Below are positions 1 through 13,938 of a stretch of DNA of 64,000 nt, in pieces (positions within the stretch are counted from its first letter, which is position 1; the number at the start of each line of letters is the position of its first letter). The notes under the pieces were generated by a model, which ran no database searches, was not told the origin of the DNA, and worked only from the letters and a program-made list of their open reading frames with translations. The stretch comes from Haemonchus contortus (lineage: Eukaryota; Nematoda; Chromadorea; Rhabditida; Trichostrongylidae), in contig LS997566.1 of the NCBI GenBank assembly GCA_000469685.2, positions 2,074,061 to 2,138,060 on the forward strand. Reading direction: 5' to 3'. A program made the position numbers and the translations under genes.

Positions 1-3000
1 TTCTGAGGAATGATAATGTCAGTAATGGACCACATGATCCTGACCTAGACGCCATATTCTAAGGGCATTGTGTGGCACAGAGGGAAAACATACCTATCAG
101 CTCGGTGTGTCTGTCTGGCGAGCCTATCCATCAGTTATACGCTGAAACTCCATTGATGAACACCTGTCCCTTTCCAGTGATTTATGGCTCAGATCCAATT
201 AACAGGTTTCGTTTTTATACAAACCTTCGAATAAGTCCTTTTAGAACTACAAGTTTACTGTGTCGATTCCCGGAAAGTGCTACCTAATTTAATTCCAACT
301 GACGCTAACGGGCAGTCATGTGGCTGTTATTAGTCAGTGATGGAGTTGGAGGGCTATCATTTTGAGCAACTGCTTAGGACGTGACTGGTTTAGACCTATT
401 GACCTATTGAAGAGGGAAGGGAATAGACAACAGCGGTATAGAACTGAGCATATTGCGCTCAGATACCTATAGGTTTGCTACTAAAACCTAATTGGTGGAC
501 AGTTCTGCAGATATGGTTACATCCTAAAGGGAACAACCACCGGGACTCCAAAATTTTAAAGGTCTCCTATGAACTACGTCTCTCAAAGAGAAATATCTGG
601 GTACAATCAAGTGGATGCAGCTAAAATGCGGTCGGCCCTTCGAAGTCGGCTGCCTCATAAAAGACTTCCCGGAAATAGCACGAAAACATGTGTTTGTACA
701 TCAGCCAGCTGCTTTAGTTATTAAGAGGGCAAATTGCCCATTCAAGTGCTCCTATATCCTAAATAGGGGTGAAATTGGTGATCACATTCCAAAATGGGAG
801 CGATCGACTACAGATACTTTCCTTTCAGTTCTATCCACATGTTTCTCAAACTATTCTGTCTGATCTCAAGTTGACAGAGACAAGCTTCGGAGTATCCGGA
901 ACTGTAAAGCATGAAAACTCCTAAGCCAAACTTGCTAGTCATGACACTGTCTAAGGTGATTCCCTGGGAGGCAAACCTAGGTAATTTTAAATGTCACGTA
1001 TAGCCTTCAATGAGGAGCATAGTACTGAGTCCAGTGAATTCCAGAAACGAAATCAAAGTTTGTCAGCACTGAAGTTTTCAGACTTTCCTCATGGGTTCCA
1101 AGGAACCTGACCACAATCTTATCTTTACTCTTTTGGGTGGTTCTGGAGAGATAGGAGCTCGTTTGCAGTCTACTTTTGTAGTTTTCTTGAACACTAACCT
1201 CATGACAAAGTTCTCAGTTCGTAAAATCGCAGAGGAGGGTCCAGCAATAAATCGTAGTGTTATGTCATGACGTCATAGCAAGGGGAGTTGGTTTACGAAA
1301 ATCATTATCTCTCTGACATTCCTGCATGGATCCATAAAATCCAAAGACTGCCGCAGCGAAAATTTGACGAAATGACGGACGAGCATGGTCCAAATAAGGA
1401 AATAGAACGATGGAGAGGGCATTGGGGCCCCAGTTCAGTGTTTCGGACTTTCTGTAGTGTTTGAACCTAAGGGATCTAAGCTGGAACTCGATGAGTAATC
1501 GCACTTGAGGCTGGGCGCATCCCGGCAATCTCCAACAAGTCGCCAAAGATCGCTAGTGCCAACAACTATGTCTTGCTAATGTTTTTCAGATTTCCCTTGC
1601 GTATGTGTTTGCTGTTTTGACTTAGGCCAACCTCTCTATGGCACTTTCCACTTGGTGTGTATCTGTCTGGCTCGACGATCAAAATGTCAGTTGTCACGTT
1701 CATGACACTACTCGGTTCGACGGGGTTCATCGTCGTCAACCTAATTTGTTTTCACCTTGGCTTTCTCAATCTCTAACAGGCGTTTTGAAACTCATGATCC
1801 CAACTCCCAGCTGCTGTTGTCGTAAGCATACACGCTTAAAACGACAATAACATCGTCTTAACTGATGAGGGACTCAGGCCAGGCATATGGCTTGCAAGCC
1901 CGAGTTTTAACATACAACATTTTGATATTTGATGAATTTCCTACACACGTCGCAAAGGAAATAGCCTAGGGGCGACTATGAGTGAAGTGATCGCCTTAGA
2001 AGTTTCCTTGAACTCGTTGTCTGATGGATGTGCTACCGTTCATTACTGAAGATTGCTTGATAGCCTTCCCCTACATAAGAAACCGTCTCAACCGCCAAAT
2101 ATAAAGAAGGAAGCGAAAGTTGCTGGTGTAGTCGGTAATCGAAAGATGTGCGCTTCGAGTGACCAGAGTCCATTCTAGCAGAAAGTCAGTAAGACCCTAA
2201 AGATTCTAAAATCTCAAATTGGGTGAAATTGGGGAGGATTCGTAGCATAGTGACCACCTACAATTTAAGCGGAATACTATGACCCGGCGAAGGTGAAGAG
2301 CCTTCGGTTCCCGATCAAATCCTCTTCATCCCAGATCAAAGAAATTTTCGGAGGGCAGGATGTTTTGATAATCGACAGCTTATTCCTAGTTAGGGAATTT
2401 CGCCCAGTAACTGTGACTGAACAAAGTTGAACTCATTACTGTTCACAGGAGGAACACATAGAGAACAAGATAGAGCAGTAGTGTTTTTCGACCAGTAACC
2501 AACTAGTGATAAAACATCTCCTATGTAAGGATAACCATGACAGTCCAGAGGCAACCTTCAAAGCTGTGAATGAATTCCCCATCGATAACACCTTTTTTGA
2601 CTTGAATAACGATCTTCATTCAGTGGAGGTTCGTGTTCTGAAGTTCAGCTTCCATAGTATCCCCATGAATCACTTTTAGAACAGTAGTGTCAGTGCACCG
2701 TAGCTAGTTGTTAATTCAGAATTAGTACTGTCTGGGCCATCGAAATAAAAAGTAAAGCGGGGAAATGGTGGGACGATGTTTTTGTCCGAAAGGAGCTACT
2801 CTGAGAAGTCTGTTGTCGATGGCTCAAGCCAGAAATGACTAAGAAAGTACTAGCAGGTAATAAACCAATGGTATGGCTCGTCTTTGCCCGTGCACAAGTT
2901 TGCTAATGTGATTGTGGAGGCTGATCGAAATGCCCACAGAATGCCTCATTGCTTACCCAGAAAAAGGTGAAGGGGCGGCAGTTTAGATCCTGCAATTCGG

Positions 3001-5398
3001 ATAATAGCTGAACATCATCAATATGGGCGTTTACCCAAGCGGATATCGTGCTCGATCCGGATATTCTCGTCTGGCATCCTGCGTCTCTGGCGGCATAATG
3101 ATGCACCTCTGACCATAGTCGTCCTCCTCCTATTACACAATTCTGACGTGTTCCCAAATAGCTTTAGGCCGGCTCCTCACACAGCAGCAGCAGCAGCAGC
3201 TTACACTCAAATAGGGCAGTGTAAAGCTGTTTTCGAGACTCCTTGCTGGGATTCTTGAATGCCGAAAAATGATTCAGGGGTTGGGCCAGCACCGATTTTG
3301 CAAGGGTTCATTTTGATCGGGGAAGAGAGTGATTCGACAAGAATTTGGGGAAGAGTGTGATCCTCAACAGAGCCTACCCCGCTACTGTACTGCTTCGTTT
3401 GTAGGCCAACACTATTCAGTGGAGCTGAAAGGGTAAGAACAGAAGCTCGTGATCTGAGAAAAAGGTGACAATTACATGGCAGGTGGGAGGTTTGTGAGGG
3501 AATCCCGGATTGCTCTGAGTTTCATAACTATAAATGAAACTCATGGAGCCAGGGCATGCTGCACTGAGGTAGCAGGAGGTTCGTAAGTTTTAAGGGCTCA
3601 CTCTCCTACCGCTGTCTTTCATCATTGTGTTTGAGGTGAAGTGAACTGTCCCTATCCAATCTAAGTGGGGACTTAAAATCATCATGATTAAAACTTAGGA
3701 ATAAATCTAGCCGCTGAAGAGCTGAAATAGATCATAGCCGTATTTAGAGGGTACAATGCAAAAATGAAGAGAATTTATACACCAGAACGAAGTGAAGAGG
3801 ATTAAAGAAGAAGACTTCTTTTTCATGTTGAATTTTATACAAATCGATTTAATGACTTTACTAGGTCTATTAAAATCTGAGCTTTTTGCTCATCTTGGTC
3901 TATTAATGTGATATTTAGAGTATTTGATGAGGTAAAAGTTCTTATAACAGCCATATGACGGGGCACTGGTATCAAAACCGCAAGATGTCATTTTGTAAGC
4001 CCCGATCATTCAATAAGCTGACGTTTAGACCTCGTCGCTTGAATTACTGTGAGGCCGAGAATGAGGTGGCCTGCTCACTGCAAGCGAAAATTCATTCCTG
4101 GCTGGTTGAACCTGCGCTATTGCGACTGGGATGAAAGAAAGCCGGGTAGCTCTCTTATGGTGATGAGGCCTAAAGAGATCTTCTGGTTCAGGGGGTTGTC
4201 TTGGGTATTACCTGCTCATATGAGGAGGTTATAAGGAAAGAGGCCGGAAAGTCAGTAACAAAGTTCTGTAGTCTTGGGAAAGCTCAAGCCAATGCTTTCA
4301 CAAGTCAGAGTTCATGCTTAGATTGAGAAGATGTCGGAGGTCTTCGCAAATCACTCACCGGAGATTTTTCGGGTTACATGAATCCCATAATGTCTGGTAG
4401 TCACGAGTGGGATCATCGAATAACTTTTCTTTCACGGTTCTTTTTCAAAGGAGTAGCTGCCATAATCGTTAAGGGGGTTGAGGGGTTACCAGTAGCTACC
4501 ACGAAGGCAGCCAGACATGTGGCTTGCAGTCCCATTTGGTCCAATCACGAGAGAAGAAACTTCTACTAATTTGTTGCATGAGTATTAGTTCTACTACCTA
4601 CATCACATGATGAAAGTTACAGGGATAGGGAGGGACAGGGAAATGAACCCTATAGGTGAACACTTCTTCAGCGGATAGATTTGCTTGCTAATACACATTC
4701 GATAGCAACACTACTCTGTTACGCGTATATTCTCTCTACAAAGGTCAACCACTAGTGAACGGCTCACAGACTGTTGCAGTGTTTGGAATACCTCGAAATT
4801 CGTAGTACCGAAAGGTTTGTGATTTGCAGGGCTCATAAGATAGTCAGTCGCTCGGGCCGCTTAATCGCATTTAACAATAGTCTTGGGCTACCATACCTAA
4901 CGGCTTCGGGTGGTGACCTTGACTTTGGGTTTCAGACATGAGACCAATCTATCAATTCTCGAAATTCCAAGCAATCTTGACCTGAACCTTGTTCCGAATC
5001 ACTCTTTTCTTTCCTGGAACAGCAGTGCCTATCACTAGCTACTATAATCTCATGTTTTTCGATTCTCCGAACAGCTTCTTGTTTTACGACGAACCTCAGT
5101 TGATGGCGGGAACGTTTTGTCTCATGATGAAATTAAGAACATTCCCATTTCATTCAGCAGTTGAACAGTTGCTTAGGCGTGGTGACAAATCGCCCGAAGT
5201 TATCCGTTGACGGCCATAAGTGCACAGCTTTCTCATCATTTCAACAACGAGATGAGGTCTATTAGATCATGACCGTAGCCGCTGTACCGTAAACTACCGT
5301 AGCCTAGAGAGATGCAGCGGCTCTAGGTACCATTGTTGTACAAGAACAGCAAGCAACAAGATTCTGACTATGGGACGACAGGCTATCTAGGAATTTAC
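1..5398. other. gene-poor stretch, no supported gene
   Basis: I see no chain of exons with matched phase here on either strand. Open frames are short and lack recognisable motifs. A minus-strand frame at 2903-3157 has a protein-like composition but no neighbouring exon. A run of about six CAG triplets lies at 3182-3200. The rest is unremarkable intergenic-looking sequence. Confidence 0.5.
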
Positions 5399-5584
5399 CT
5401 ATCTATCTAGTTCTTTGAAGAGGCGCACTTTAGTCCGACGTTCTTCAGTGGCAAGTACTTTTGTTTTCTTTGCCGAGCGCTTTTCCCGTTTGTGCTGAGA
5501 GATTTTACGGAATGTGAGCGATTTCCGGAACCGGTTGAGCGTCAGCCGACTGAGCATGGCTTGCGCTGCGTCCCCTTCTGCCAT
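5399..5584 (-). CDS. possible small basic protein, 61 codons
   Basis: An ATG-started frame on the minus strand encodes MAEGDAAQAMLSRLTLNRFR and then a Lys/Arg-rich stretch (HKREKRSAKK) that ends KELDR before a TAG. The frame favours G or C at third codon positions, unlike the surrounding DNA, which suggests coding. No signal peptide or membrane segment is visible. No acceptor or donor is needed, but a GTAAAT directly after the stop leaves open that this is a mis-framed first exon. I do not recognise the protein; a nuclear or nucleic-acid-binding role would be only a guess from the charge. Confidence 0.35.
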   Translation of the reverse strand: MAEGDAAQAMLSRLTLNRFRKSLTFRKISQHKREKRSAKKTKVLATEERRTKVRLFKELDR

Positions 5585-8122
5585 GTGTTCTCTAGTCGAT
5601 GTGTGTGTTTAGCCACGAGACGGACGAGTCAGGAACACTTGCCGCGAAAGGACGCTTCTTCCTCCTCTTCGTTTCCTCTCGAGTCACACGAAGACGCCTC
5701 CTATCTCGCTAACTATCGATCGAATCGCCGGTTGGCAATTAGGAGCTCTCCGTGAGGGGTTTCGGCCGACTGCTGAGGGACTTTTGGGGTATGACGGGAA
5801 GAGAATCGAACCCAAACGATTTTCGCTGACCCGCTTCAAAAAATTATAAACTGGTGGAGCTATCGCGCAAGTCCTGGAACATTGCAGGGTCAGCTGCGCC
5901 ACAGTGAGAGCCTACGGTGGAGTGACCGTAGATGGGGCGACGGCCTTCGCAGGTGATCAGGTGATTTGAGCAGATCATCAGCAACTTCGTATATTTGGAG
6001 GAAGTAACACTCAAAATTTTTTCTTCGCGTAGTATCATGATAACTCATCATCCTAGGTAGATCAACTGATAGAGTGCTTGGTTGCAGTGACTTTCTATCG
6101 AGTACGCCATGCTTCCAACTCACGCACAGAATTGTATGTGTGATGGCATGGGTAATCAATTAAGAGAACGGCTTGCCGATGGATTGGAACCACATATTGT
6201 TCGAGCCGAAGCAGATTCCCTGATACCGTTTCTCCGAGATCAGGGGAAGAGGTTTTCATTTAGTCGATGGGGCAGATTGCTCATCCTACACTTATACTCG
6301 TCTTAATGCGACTTTTCTAAAGCACTCTCAAAACGGTGGTGTGTCGTCGTTTGCAAAGTAGGGAATGGTCAGAAAGATCGTCCCTCAGATCGGGTTGTTT
6401 TGGCAACCACTTGTGAGAGGAACTCATTACAACAGCTCAATAAAAACCGATTCATCTGCTATAATAATATGGGACCACAAACGATCCGAGAGGAGTCCCA
6501 ATGAACTTATTTATTTTATTAGTGCAAGGACTCTCTGCAAGTGCAAGGATGATTCGTCACTGACAAATGGGTTCATTGATGATTGATCATAACGTCTAGG
6601 GAGGGAATACACAGTTTCATAAAATCATGAGCTTGCCGGTGTTGAAGCTTATTTGTTCTGATCGCGAAGCTCTCTTCAATCGACAAAATCTAACGCCAAT
6701 CGACCAGCTGTTCCCCTAATGGCTGGAGCTCCATCATCGGCGCCTGTCTTTATCGGTACTAGTTCGGAGAATCGATACCCATCCCCTTGAGTCAATATTG
6801 AGAAGTACAGCTCTCCGAAGGACTTTACAATCGAAGCATCTATGAACAGCTGTGACCGTATGAACGAAATCAAGAAGGCTCATGCTATATTTATCCTATC
6901 TTAAAAGTTCACAATAAGGGCGTGCTATCCATCTCAGACAAGTGAGTTGGTGAGCAAAAGTGAAAAGCATCGGCAATCCAAAGGTCGCGCCATGCTTCTG
7001 CCGCCGTTAAACATATAGACAGTAGGAGAAGACGTATCTAGAATTGCTCGACCCAATTCGGCTCCACATTTCAACATCAGTAAATGAGACGACTTTTCTT
7101 TCGGTAATCTTGAACCTTTGGGATTTCAACCCATCCTACACAAATTAGATTGAAATAATGCTAATCACTCTTCTCTTCAGCTTCTTCTTTTCTTCGCCTT
7201 TCCTTTCCAGTCTCCTCCTTCTCAACTCTGGCCCTCAGCTCAATATGGGAAGCAGATCAGCTGGGAATCACCGATCCGCATAGTTAGGTTGAGCCTAGCA
7301 TTTGCGAATGCTTATTAAATTCAGTGAAGAAAAACGGAGGAGGGGTTAAAGGAGGGAGTTGCTCTCATGGCCAAGAAAACTCAATCCACAGGTCATAGAC
7401 GTCCAAATTGAATCAGCTCTTTCAGATTTTTCCAACGGAAACCGTAGTCATTGGCAAATACAAGCCTTTAAGAAGTTCACCAACCATTAAAAGTATTCTT
7501 TGATTTTCAAATAGCATCCTAGCGCAGGGTGCATCGTTCACAGATGGACCTTGGCATGCCCCTGATATGTTGTGCCTCTCATTGGACAGAACTTCCGTTC
7601 CCTTCATGAGCAGTCCCCACCTGCACTTGACGATTTTTTCCTGTCATCTCTTTTTGCTGTTTTTTACTCGTTTATTTTCTTTTTGAACCCGGCTGATGAT
7701 AAGGGTTTTACGTGACGCAACATTAACGTACTCAAATCCGTCGTTGCTGCCGCCCAGTAGCGCAAACAAAGCGTGCAGAACCACGTGAGCATCGAAGGGG
7801 GAAGGTGGGTGTTTACCCAAAAAGAGCTTGAAGCCTTTTTCATTTCGCAAACACTACAGACTGCTTCTCTCCAGCTTCCGTCCGTCCGAACTGGCTAAAT
7901 ATTGACTGCCAACGGTGGTGTCGTTGAAAATGAGAGACATCTCAGAAACGGGCAGTGTTCCGTCTTGTCCTGATAGATACGCATAAAAAAGAAGTAGGAG
8001 ATAGTTCCCTGAGGACTGCCAGTATAACCCTGGCTGCCTTCGAGTTGAACAGCAAACAATGACTTATATGAGAATGAAGCCGAACTTCTCAAATACTGAG
8101 TAATTAGTTACAGTTGTTCCAG
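5585..8122. other. intergenic, no supported gene
   Basis: Only short frames without recognisable motifs. A stretch at 5790-5815 and another at 6047-6085 recall tRNA boxes but do not fold as complete tRNAs. The upstream exons of the gene that begins at 8123 may lie here, but I could not place them. Confidence 0.4.
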
Positions 8123-11100
8123 CAGTTCGTCTCCTTATTGCCAACGATGGTTCCGACGGCGTTGTTCAGTTCGTTTGGCGAAGATGACTACAACCAGGAC
8201 GACAGCGGAGATGACTCGGATAGTGAGGAACAGAGCGAGGCGAAAGAGGAACCACCAGCTGTCGAGGAGAAGAAGGATGGTAAGTGGTCCATCGCGCATT
8301 CTACCGAAGCGAAGATTTATCAAAAGCAACAGGTTGCAAAAGTGAAGCGAAGCATGGTAGATAAAGTAAAAGATCTGTGCTCTCATCCTAATTTGGGGAG
8401 ACGATCGCAAAGCCATAACTTCATTCGTTGAGCTTTGTCATGGAAATTGAACCTTTTGCGACTTATTTTTGAGCGTTTATGGTAAGTGGTCAGTGGAGAT
8501 GCAGAATTCCCACCAATCAAGAAACTACTTTTGTAATCCATGGCTCAAGTCATTATATGTAGCTTAGAGCCTTCATGAAATCTTGCTGTGGGTTCAAAAA
8601 AGATCAGCGATGTATGTAAAAAAGTCCTTCACTGGGCTAAACGTCCGACTTCCTCAAGAGCAGAACAGCACCTTTTTTCGTTCGAAGCTACGGAAGGAGC
8701 CGGTTTTCAATCTCCCTCTATGTTTGCCTATTTTCGGGGACTCACTATCACACACTCCAAGCGAGTCCTCATCGTTGCTCGGGGTCTAATAGAGCATTTA
8801 GAGAACCTTTGAAGAATACGGGAGGCAAAAGTGGGAGATGTTACTTTTGGTGACATCAAACAAATTCTGTTTGCATTCTCAACAGCCTTCTGATATCCAT
8901 GCTTCCAGCGAATACGATACACGTATAGACAACGGTATATTATACGTCGAACGAGCGGTAGTTGGTTGATTCCAAAAGCAAATTGAACGCGGTTGAAGCG
9001 CTTCCCATAGTGGGGATTGAACAATACCAAAGAAGAAGAGATACCAAGAAACTTCAACTTCCTCCATTTGGCTCATCAGTGACTTGTCCACGCTAAGGGT
9101 TTTATCTCAGCGAACTAGAGTGGTGCTGAGTGGCCCTCAAGGAGCCAGAAAGTTTGGTTGGGGTGAGTGGTCTCCATCCATCATCGTAGAACGTCACACC
9201 GTTTCCAGTCGCTGCACTTCCTCCTTCCCGTTCTTGTCGAAAAGTGGTCCAGATTGGTAAAAAGCTAGTCCTAACAAAGCACAAGGAATTCTTCGGACGA
9301 GTTTCTTGGAGTGCTATCATGAACGATGACGAGGCTCCAAACTAGCCACATTAAAACGCAGAGAGTCACCAAAGCGCTGCACTGAGAACGTCTTTCCAGG
9401 GCCATACCTAAGAAAATCTTCACCGGTAATGTAGCATGGATTTAGGTTGGCGATTAAGGTGGTGTACTGTAGGATGCTTTGTAAGAAAAACAAATTTCGA
9501 ACCCATACCCCATCCAGATCAACCAAGCCTTTCACTTCACCAAAGTCGGTCAGTCGGGCCAGATTTGTCTGGGAAGTTAGATGCACTGACGTATTCACCG
9601 ACCAGCTCCCGCAAGTCGCAGTATGAATGGATGTGCATTGGGGCGGTTTTAGTAGAAGTCGCGTGAGCCCATTCCAAAAACTGGATTGCCCGACTTCGAG
9701 ATGCTTTCCATAATTTCCAAAATTTTTCTAATAATAAGGTGACTATAAATATTGCAGAGCAAGCCGAATTAGCTGCCAGCCTCCAGCAAACCTTAAAAGA
9801 GGCTCTGAAAGCGGCCGGTAACACACGTCTGATGCAACAGAAACGACGACAAGCCAGTCCACCTCAGCCACCACCGCCAACGTCTCAGGCAGCCACGGCT
9901 AATGCGAACGCCTTCTTGGCACCATTTCTCCTCTCAGGTATGATGCCATTTTTTTCAAGGGGGAATTTCCAACGAATACGAACCACTTAGACTGGCCCTT
10001 GAGGTTGAATGTGACCCCCGGAACTGAGTACATTTCATAACGGGCCAAGCTGATTGAAAACTTCTATAACCTCTTCTAACCTCTACTAAACCTCTTCCTC
10101 CCTTTTTTCTGTAACTGCAAGGTTGTATGTGTACGATGTTGTTAGTGGTTTCGGAATGACTCACTTTGAAACAAAAATCGAATAAAAACAAAACAAAAGT
10201 GGCGCCATACGGTTGTTCTTGTTGTGGTCTTTACTCAAATTTCTGGAGTCAGTACTTTGCACGATTTCTTTCTGGTATGGACGTCTGCACCCTGCACACC
10301 ATGCCTTCAAGAGTTCTCAGGGGAACTTTGAATGAGGACCAGGGTAGAGCCGAGATGAAGTCATAGGCGACCTATTTTATCAAAAAAAGGTCTTTCGAAG
10401 TTCAGAACTTTTGCTTCGGTTCATTCTATTCCCATTTTCGTTTTCTCATTAACTCCTTGAACAATCGCTAACCTTGTAGACTGTCTACTGACCCATTTAA
10501 ACAAGGAACTTCCCCATAAAATACCGCTGACTTGTAATTTACCCACACAGCTACAGCTAACTGGATACGAAATACAATGAGTGATCGGAGTTAACTGTTT
10601 TGAACTTCACTGCACCTTTCCCTTCTTTCCCTGACCGAAACCCATTCGAGATGAATAATGCTATCTAACATGCTCCACTTCTACTCCTATCATCCCTTTC
10701 CACTCTAGGTCTTACTACAAATACCTCCACTAATGGCACGATATTTCAACTGCCACAAGGTTGTGTGTACACAAATTCGTCAAGCGCTTCCGAAGGTGAG
10801 TTTCCAGAAAGACGAAAGAAAATCTTCTCGCGGCTTGATATCAACGAGGAAAAATTCTACAGTTCGGTTTCCGATTTGGAGACAATGGGTTTGAAGGGGA
10901 GCCCACCGCACTCCATATTAGTGCCTTGTTCGCCCAACCAGCAATGACTGGTCAACCACTCACTCTCGTTCAAAATCTTCATTACTTTCCACTTTTAAAG
11001 GTCTTGTTATACCCGATCCAACCAAGGAATCAGTCCAGCACAGTGAATCCTATACCATATGGATGATTAAGCTCTTGGGACCATAAGCGATTCACTATAG

Positions 11101-13938
11101 TATTCACCTACTACTACTAGGCTTACCGATTCTCACATTCTTATTGCAAATGTAGGAAGAAGAGCTGAACTCAAAAAAGTACAAGGTTAGATTTTTCGAC
11201 GAGCATGGTATCGCACAGGGATGAGAATTAAGCACGGGATTGAGGTGATGTGGATTGAGGATGAAGTATGTCCGTGAAATTTCGCATCCACTGCATTGAA
11301 TTTCACCGTGGAGTGGCTGCAAGAACCTATTAGGTTGATGCATAATTATTGCAGATTTTTCGCGGCTTTTTTCTATAGATAGGATTAATCTTTGGAATCC
11401 GGGATTTTTGAAGAAATAATTTCCTCGCTTTCCTCAACAGAATGTGCCTAGGAAGTCATCTTCATATTCGCCACACTATGCTCTATTACTGCGAGAAATG
11501 TTGGAAGGCGGCACTCTCGTAACGTGATCCCAACGAACTTCTCGGCGATGGAGCAAGTGCAGAGTGAAATTTGCTTCTACGGTCGCCCTATTCACCGACA
11601 GAAACTCCTATGGATTATCACGTTGATCGCCCGTTGAAAAATTGGTTAACGAACACAACTTTTGACGAAGTGGATGGCTTGATGGCCAACGTGATCGTCT
11701 CCTAGAATCGAAACCTCTTCGCCTGTTGAATCCGACTGCCTAGTAAATGGGAAGCAGTGTTTGACTAGATGGTGGATATGTTCGGAAGCAATTGTTTAAA
11801 TATGCCTTTGCTAGACATTTCTATCGTTTTTTTCAAGTGAAATTTGCTGAAAAAATTCGCAATAATTATGCATCAACCTAACTAGGCTTGCGGATCCTCA
11901 CATTCTTATAGCAAATGTACGAAGAAGAGCTGTATTCGGAAAAAGTTCATAATTAGGATTCTCGAAGAGCACGGTATGGCACAGAAGTGAGAATTCGGTA
12001 CGGGAGTGAGGTGATGGGGTGTGTGTCAAGTCGTGCGTCCGAGGATGCGCGCGGCAAATTGCGCGGCGAAGTTCGTAACGATTTGGACGACTTTGGCGCC
12101 TATCATTGGGGCCCAAATTTGAAGTTGAGAAGATTAGAAGGATCATCTGACTCTACTAAACTACTCTACTTTGAGTTTGCGCCTCGAAAATTGGCGTCAG
12201 AGTCATACAAATCATCACGAACTTCGCCGCGCAAGTTGCCGCGCGCTTCCTCGGTCGCACGACATGATTTCTTTTTTTCACGACATGATCCCCCCAGGTG
12301 ATGTCGCAGGACGAAGTGTGTTCCCCGTGAAATTTTGCATCCACTGCATTATTCACCCTGGAGTAGCTGCAAGAAACTATATCGTGCTGAATTCGCGTCC
12401 CTGTCAGTATGGACACTTATCAAATCCTTTTCATATACAAGTGGGGTGATCACTTGAAAGGTAATATCTCCTCTAATTAGGAGTGATGATGTACCCGAAA
12501 ACTGAGTTTTTTCTAAGGGTCAGTTTCGATCAGTTAAAAGCACCTCGGGTAGAAATGAATTTTACACAAAAATGATCACTTAAAACATAAATTCTGGAGG
12601 GTTGCAAGAAAAAAGTATATTTCTGATTTCCAGGAGGAGCTAATGCGAATAGTTTGCTAATCGGCAATTCGGCAAAAGGAGACGAACCTGGATCGCAAAA
12701 TCCGCTGTTGTCATTTCCATTTCAGTTCAATTTCCAGCAGGTTTGTGCTTTTCTTTTCGAAAACTTTTAGCTAGTGAAGCTTCCCATTTGTAAAGAAATA
12801 CGTCCACTTAAATAAATTAATGTAAATTGAAAACGTAAGAATTTCCAAAAAATTCTAAAAATAGTCCAAGCAGATCTTTCCAAATAAAGAACAAGCATTT
12901 GTAGTTCAAGTAAACTCACTTAAAAGGACATGAGAAATGGAGAGATGCAGCAGAACAGTAACAGTAGAGTAAAAGTAGTCAAGTGAAAAGTAGAACAAGC
13001 AAATCGAATTGCATCAGCTGGGAAAAGGCGCGGATTGTGACGTCTGGAAAAACCAATAGATCAAAAATCAATAGACATGGACGGTTTTGACCTACCGACC
13101 AGCGAAGTCATTCATTCAGAGCGGACAACTATTTTATCAATTTTTTCTCACATCTAGATTATTTACCGACCTTTGGAACACTGATCGAGCTGTAAGTGAT
13201 TGGCAAAGGTGGGATAGTGAAGAGCGTCTCTGTTCCAGTAGAGAAGGTTGATGGATCAAGTCTGGTTTTTCGTTCTGGAATCGGCTGGTTGGTGGTATTT
13301 CGAACTGGGAGGATACAAGTTCTGAATAGGGTACATAACTCATCATGCAAACGAAATATGCCTTCGAAATTTCACTGCGACATTACGTGGAAGTCACATG
13401 TACGATGGACTCCAGGATCATATGGGAAGTGACGTGCCAATTTGAAAGGTATTGGATCGAGGGAAGGTTTTAGTCACGAAAACTTCTTATAGGATCGATC
13501 GAGAAACACGGATTTCCCTCAGTTCACAGTAGCTCAGAAAGCTAGTTTTCCGGCGTAGCTCAATCGTTTCCCAGATTTGTGCTTTTCAACCGGTTCGGAA
13601 AGGGTCTCATCACTATTTAGTAGTAGAAATTTCAAGAGTGCGGACATTGGATTGGTTTCTGTCGCATTTTCTTTACTCTCCTATGAGCTTGTTGCTCTAT
13701 GGGATGTCTAATAAGCGGTAATGGTGCAGTGGGCGGGACTTGTGGTATGGGCGGTTCTGCTGGCAATGTGGACACGATTAATTATGACGTTTTCATACTT
13801 ATCGCCATGAGTTTGTCCTAGGACATTGTAAGGAAGAGGAATCAGTTGAAGAAATCCTATTACAATTACTGCCAATCAGTTCTTTTTCAGCTAATGGAAT
13901 CAGCTGCTTTGGGTGCCCAAATCACCAACACCGAGTAA
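8123..13938 (+). CDS. unidentified acidic, Ala/Pro/Gln-rich protein (3' exons of a spliced gene)
   Basis: Five exons join in perfect phase: 8123-8279, 9758-9937, 10709-10795, 12634-12740 and 13891-13938. They encode about 192 residues. The first exon carries an acidic block (GEDDYNQDDSGDDSDSEEQS) followed by Glu/Lys-rich sequence. The second has an amphipathic helix-like segment (AELAASLQQTLKEALKAAG), a basic patch (QQKRRQ) and Pro runs. The third and fourth are Asn/Ser/Gly-rich and end FPFQFNFQQ. The last reads LMESAALGAQITNTE and then TAA. The first exon follows an acceptor, so earlier exons are expected; alternatively the ATG at 8147 could start the protein. The final stop overlaps a good donor (GA/GTAAGA), so a longer isoform is possible. 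No known domain is recognised. The mixture of acidic and low-complexity segments suggests a nuclear or regulatory protein, which is inference. Confidence 0.6.
11104..11345. repeat. local duplication, copy without insertion
   Basis: This intronic segment is repeated at 11877-12410. Both copies share the CTAGGCTTRCGGATCCTCAC-like start, a stretch on GAAGAAGAGCTG, and the CATCCACTGCATT plus TGCAAGAA end. This copy runs straight through the point where the second copy carries a palindromic element. Confidence 0.65.
11877..12410. repeat. local duplication, copy interrupted by a palindromic element
   Basis: Second copy of the segment at 11104-11345. Its left part ends near 12016 (GAGGTGATGG) and its right part resumes near 12296 (GGTGATGTCGC). 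The intervening 280 bases are absent from the other copy. Confidence 0.65.
12017..12297. mobile_element. palindromic MITE, family 1, copy 1
   Basis: The left half begins GTGTGTCAAGTCGTGCGTCC and contains GCGCGGCGAAGTTCGT and TTGGGGCCCAAAT. The right half mirrors it (ACGAACTTCGCCGCGCAAG, then GTCGCACGACATG). A GGTGATG repeat flanks the element, and the uninterrupted copy at 11104-11345 represents the empty site. Related elements lie at 39693-39960 and 48812-49074. No coding capacity, so it would need a transposase in trans. It lies in an intron of the 8.1-13.9 kb gene. Confidence 0.75.

Noticed and set aside
6047..6110. possible tRNA (TAGATCAACTGATAGAG)
   Set aside because: The D-arm-like start is good, but no T-arm or 3' acceptor stem follows at the right distance.
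13550..13615. possible tRNA (TAGCTCAATCG and GGTTCGGAAAG boxes)
   Set aside because: Too short between boxes, and no acceptor or anticodon stem pairs.
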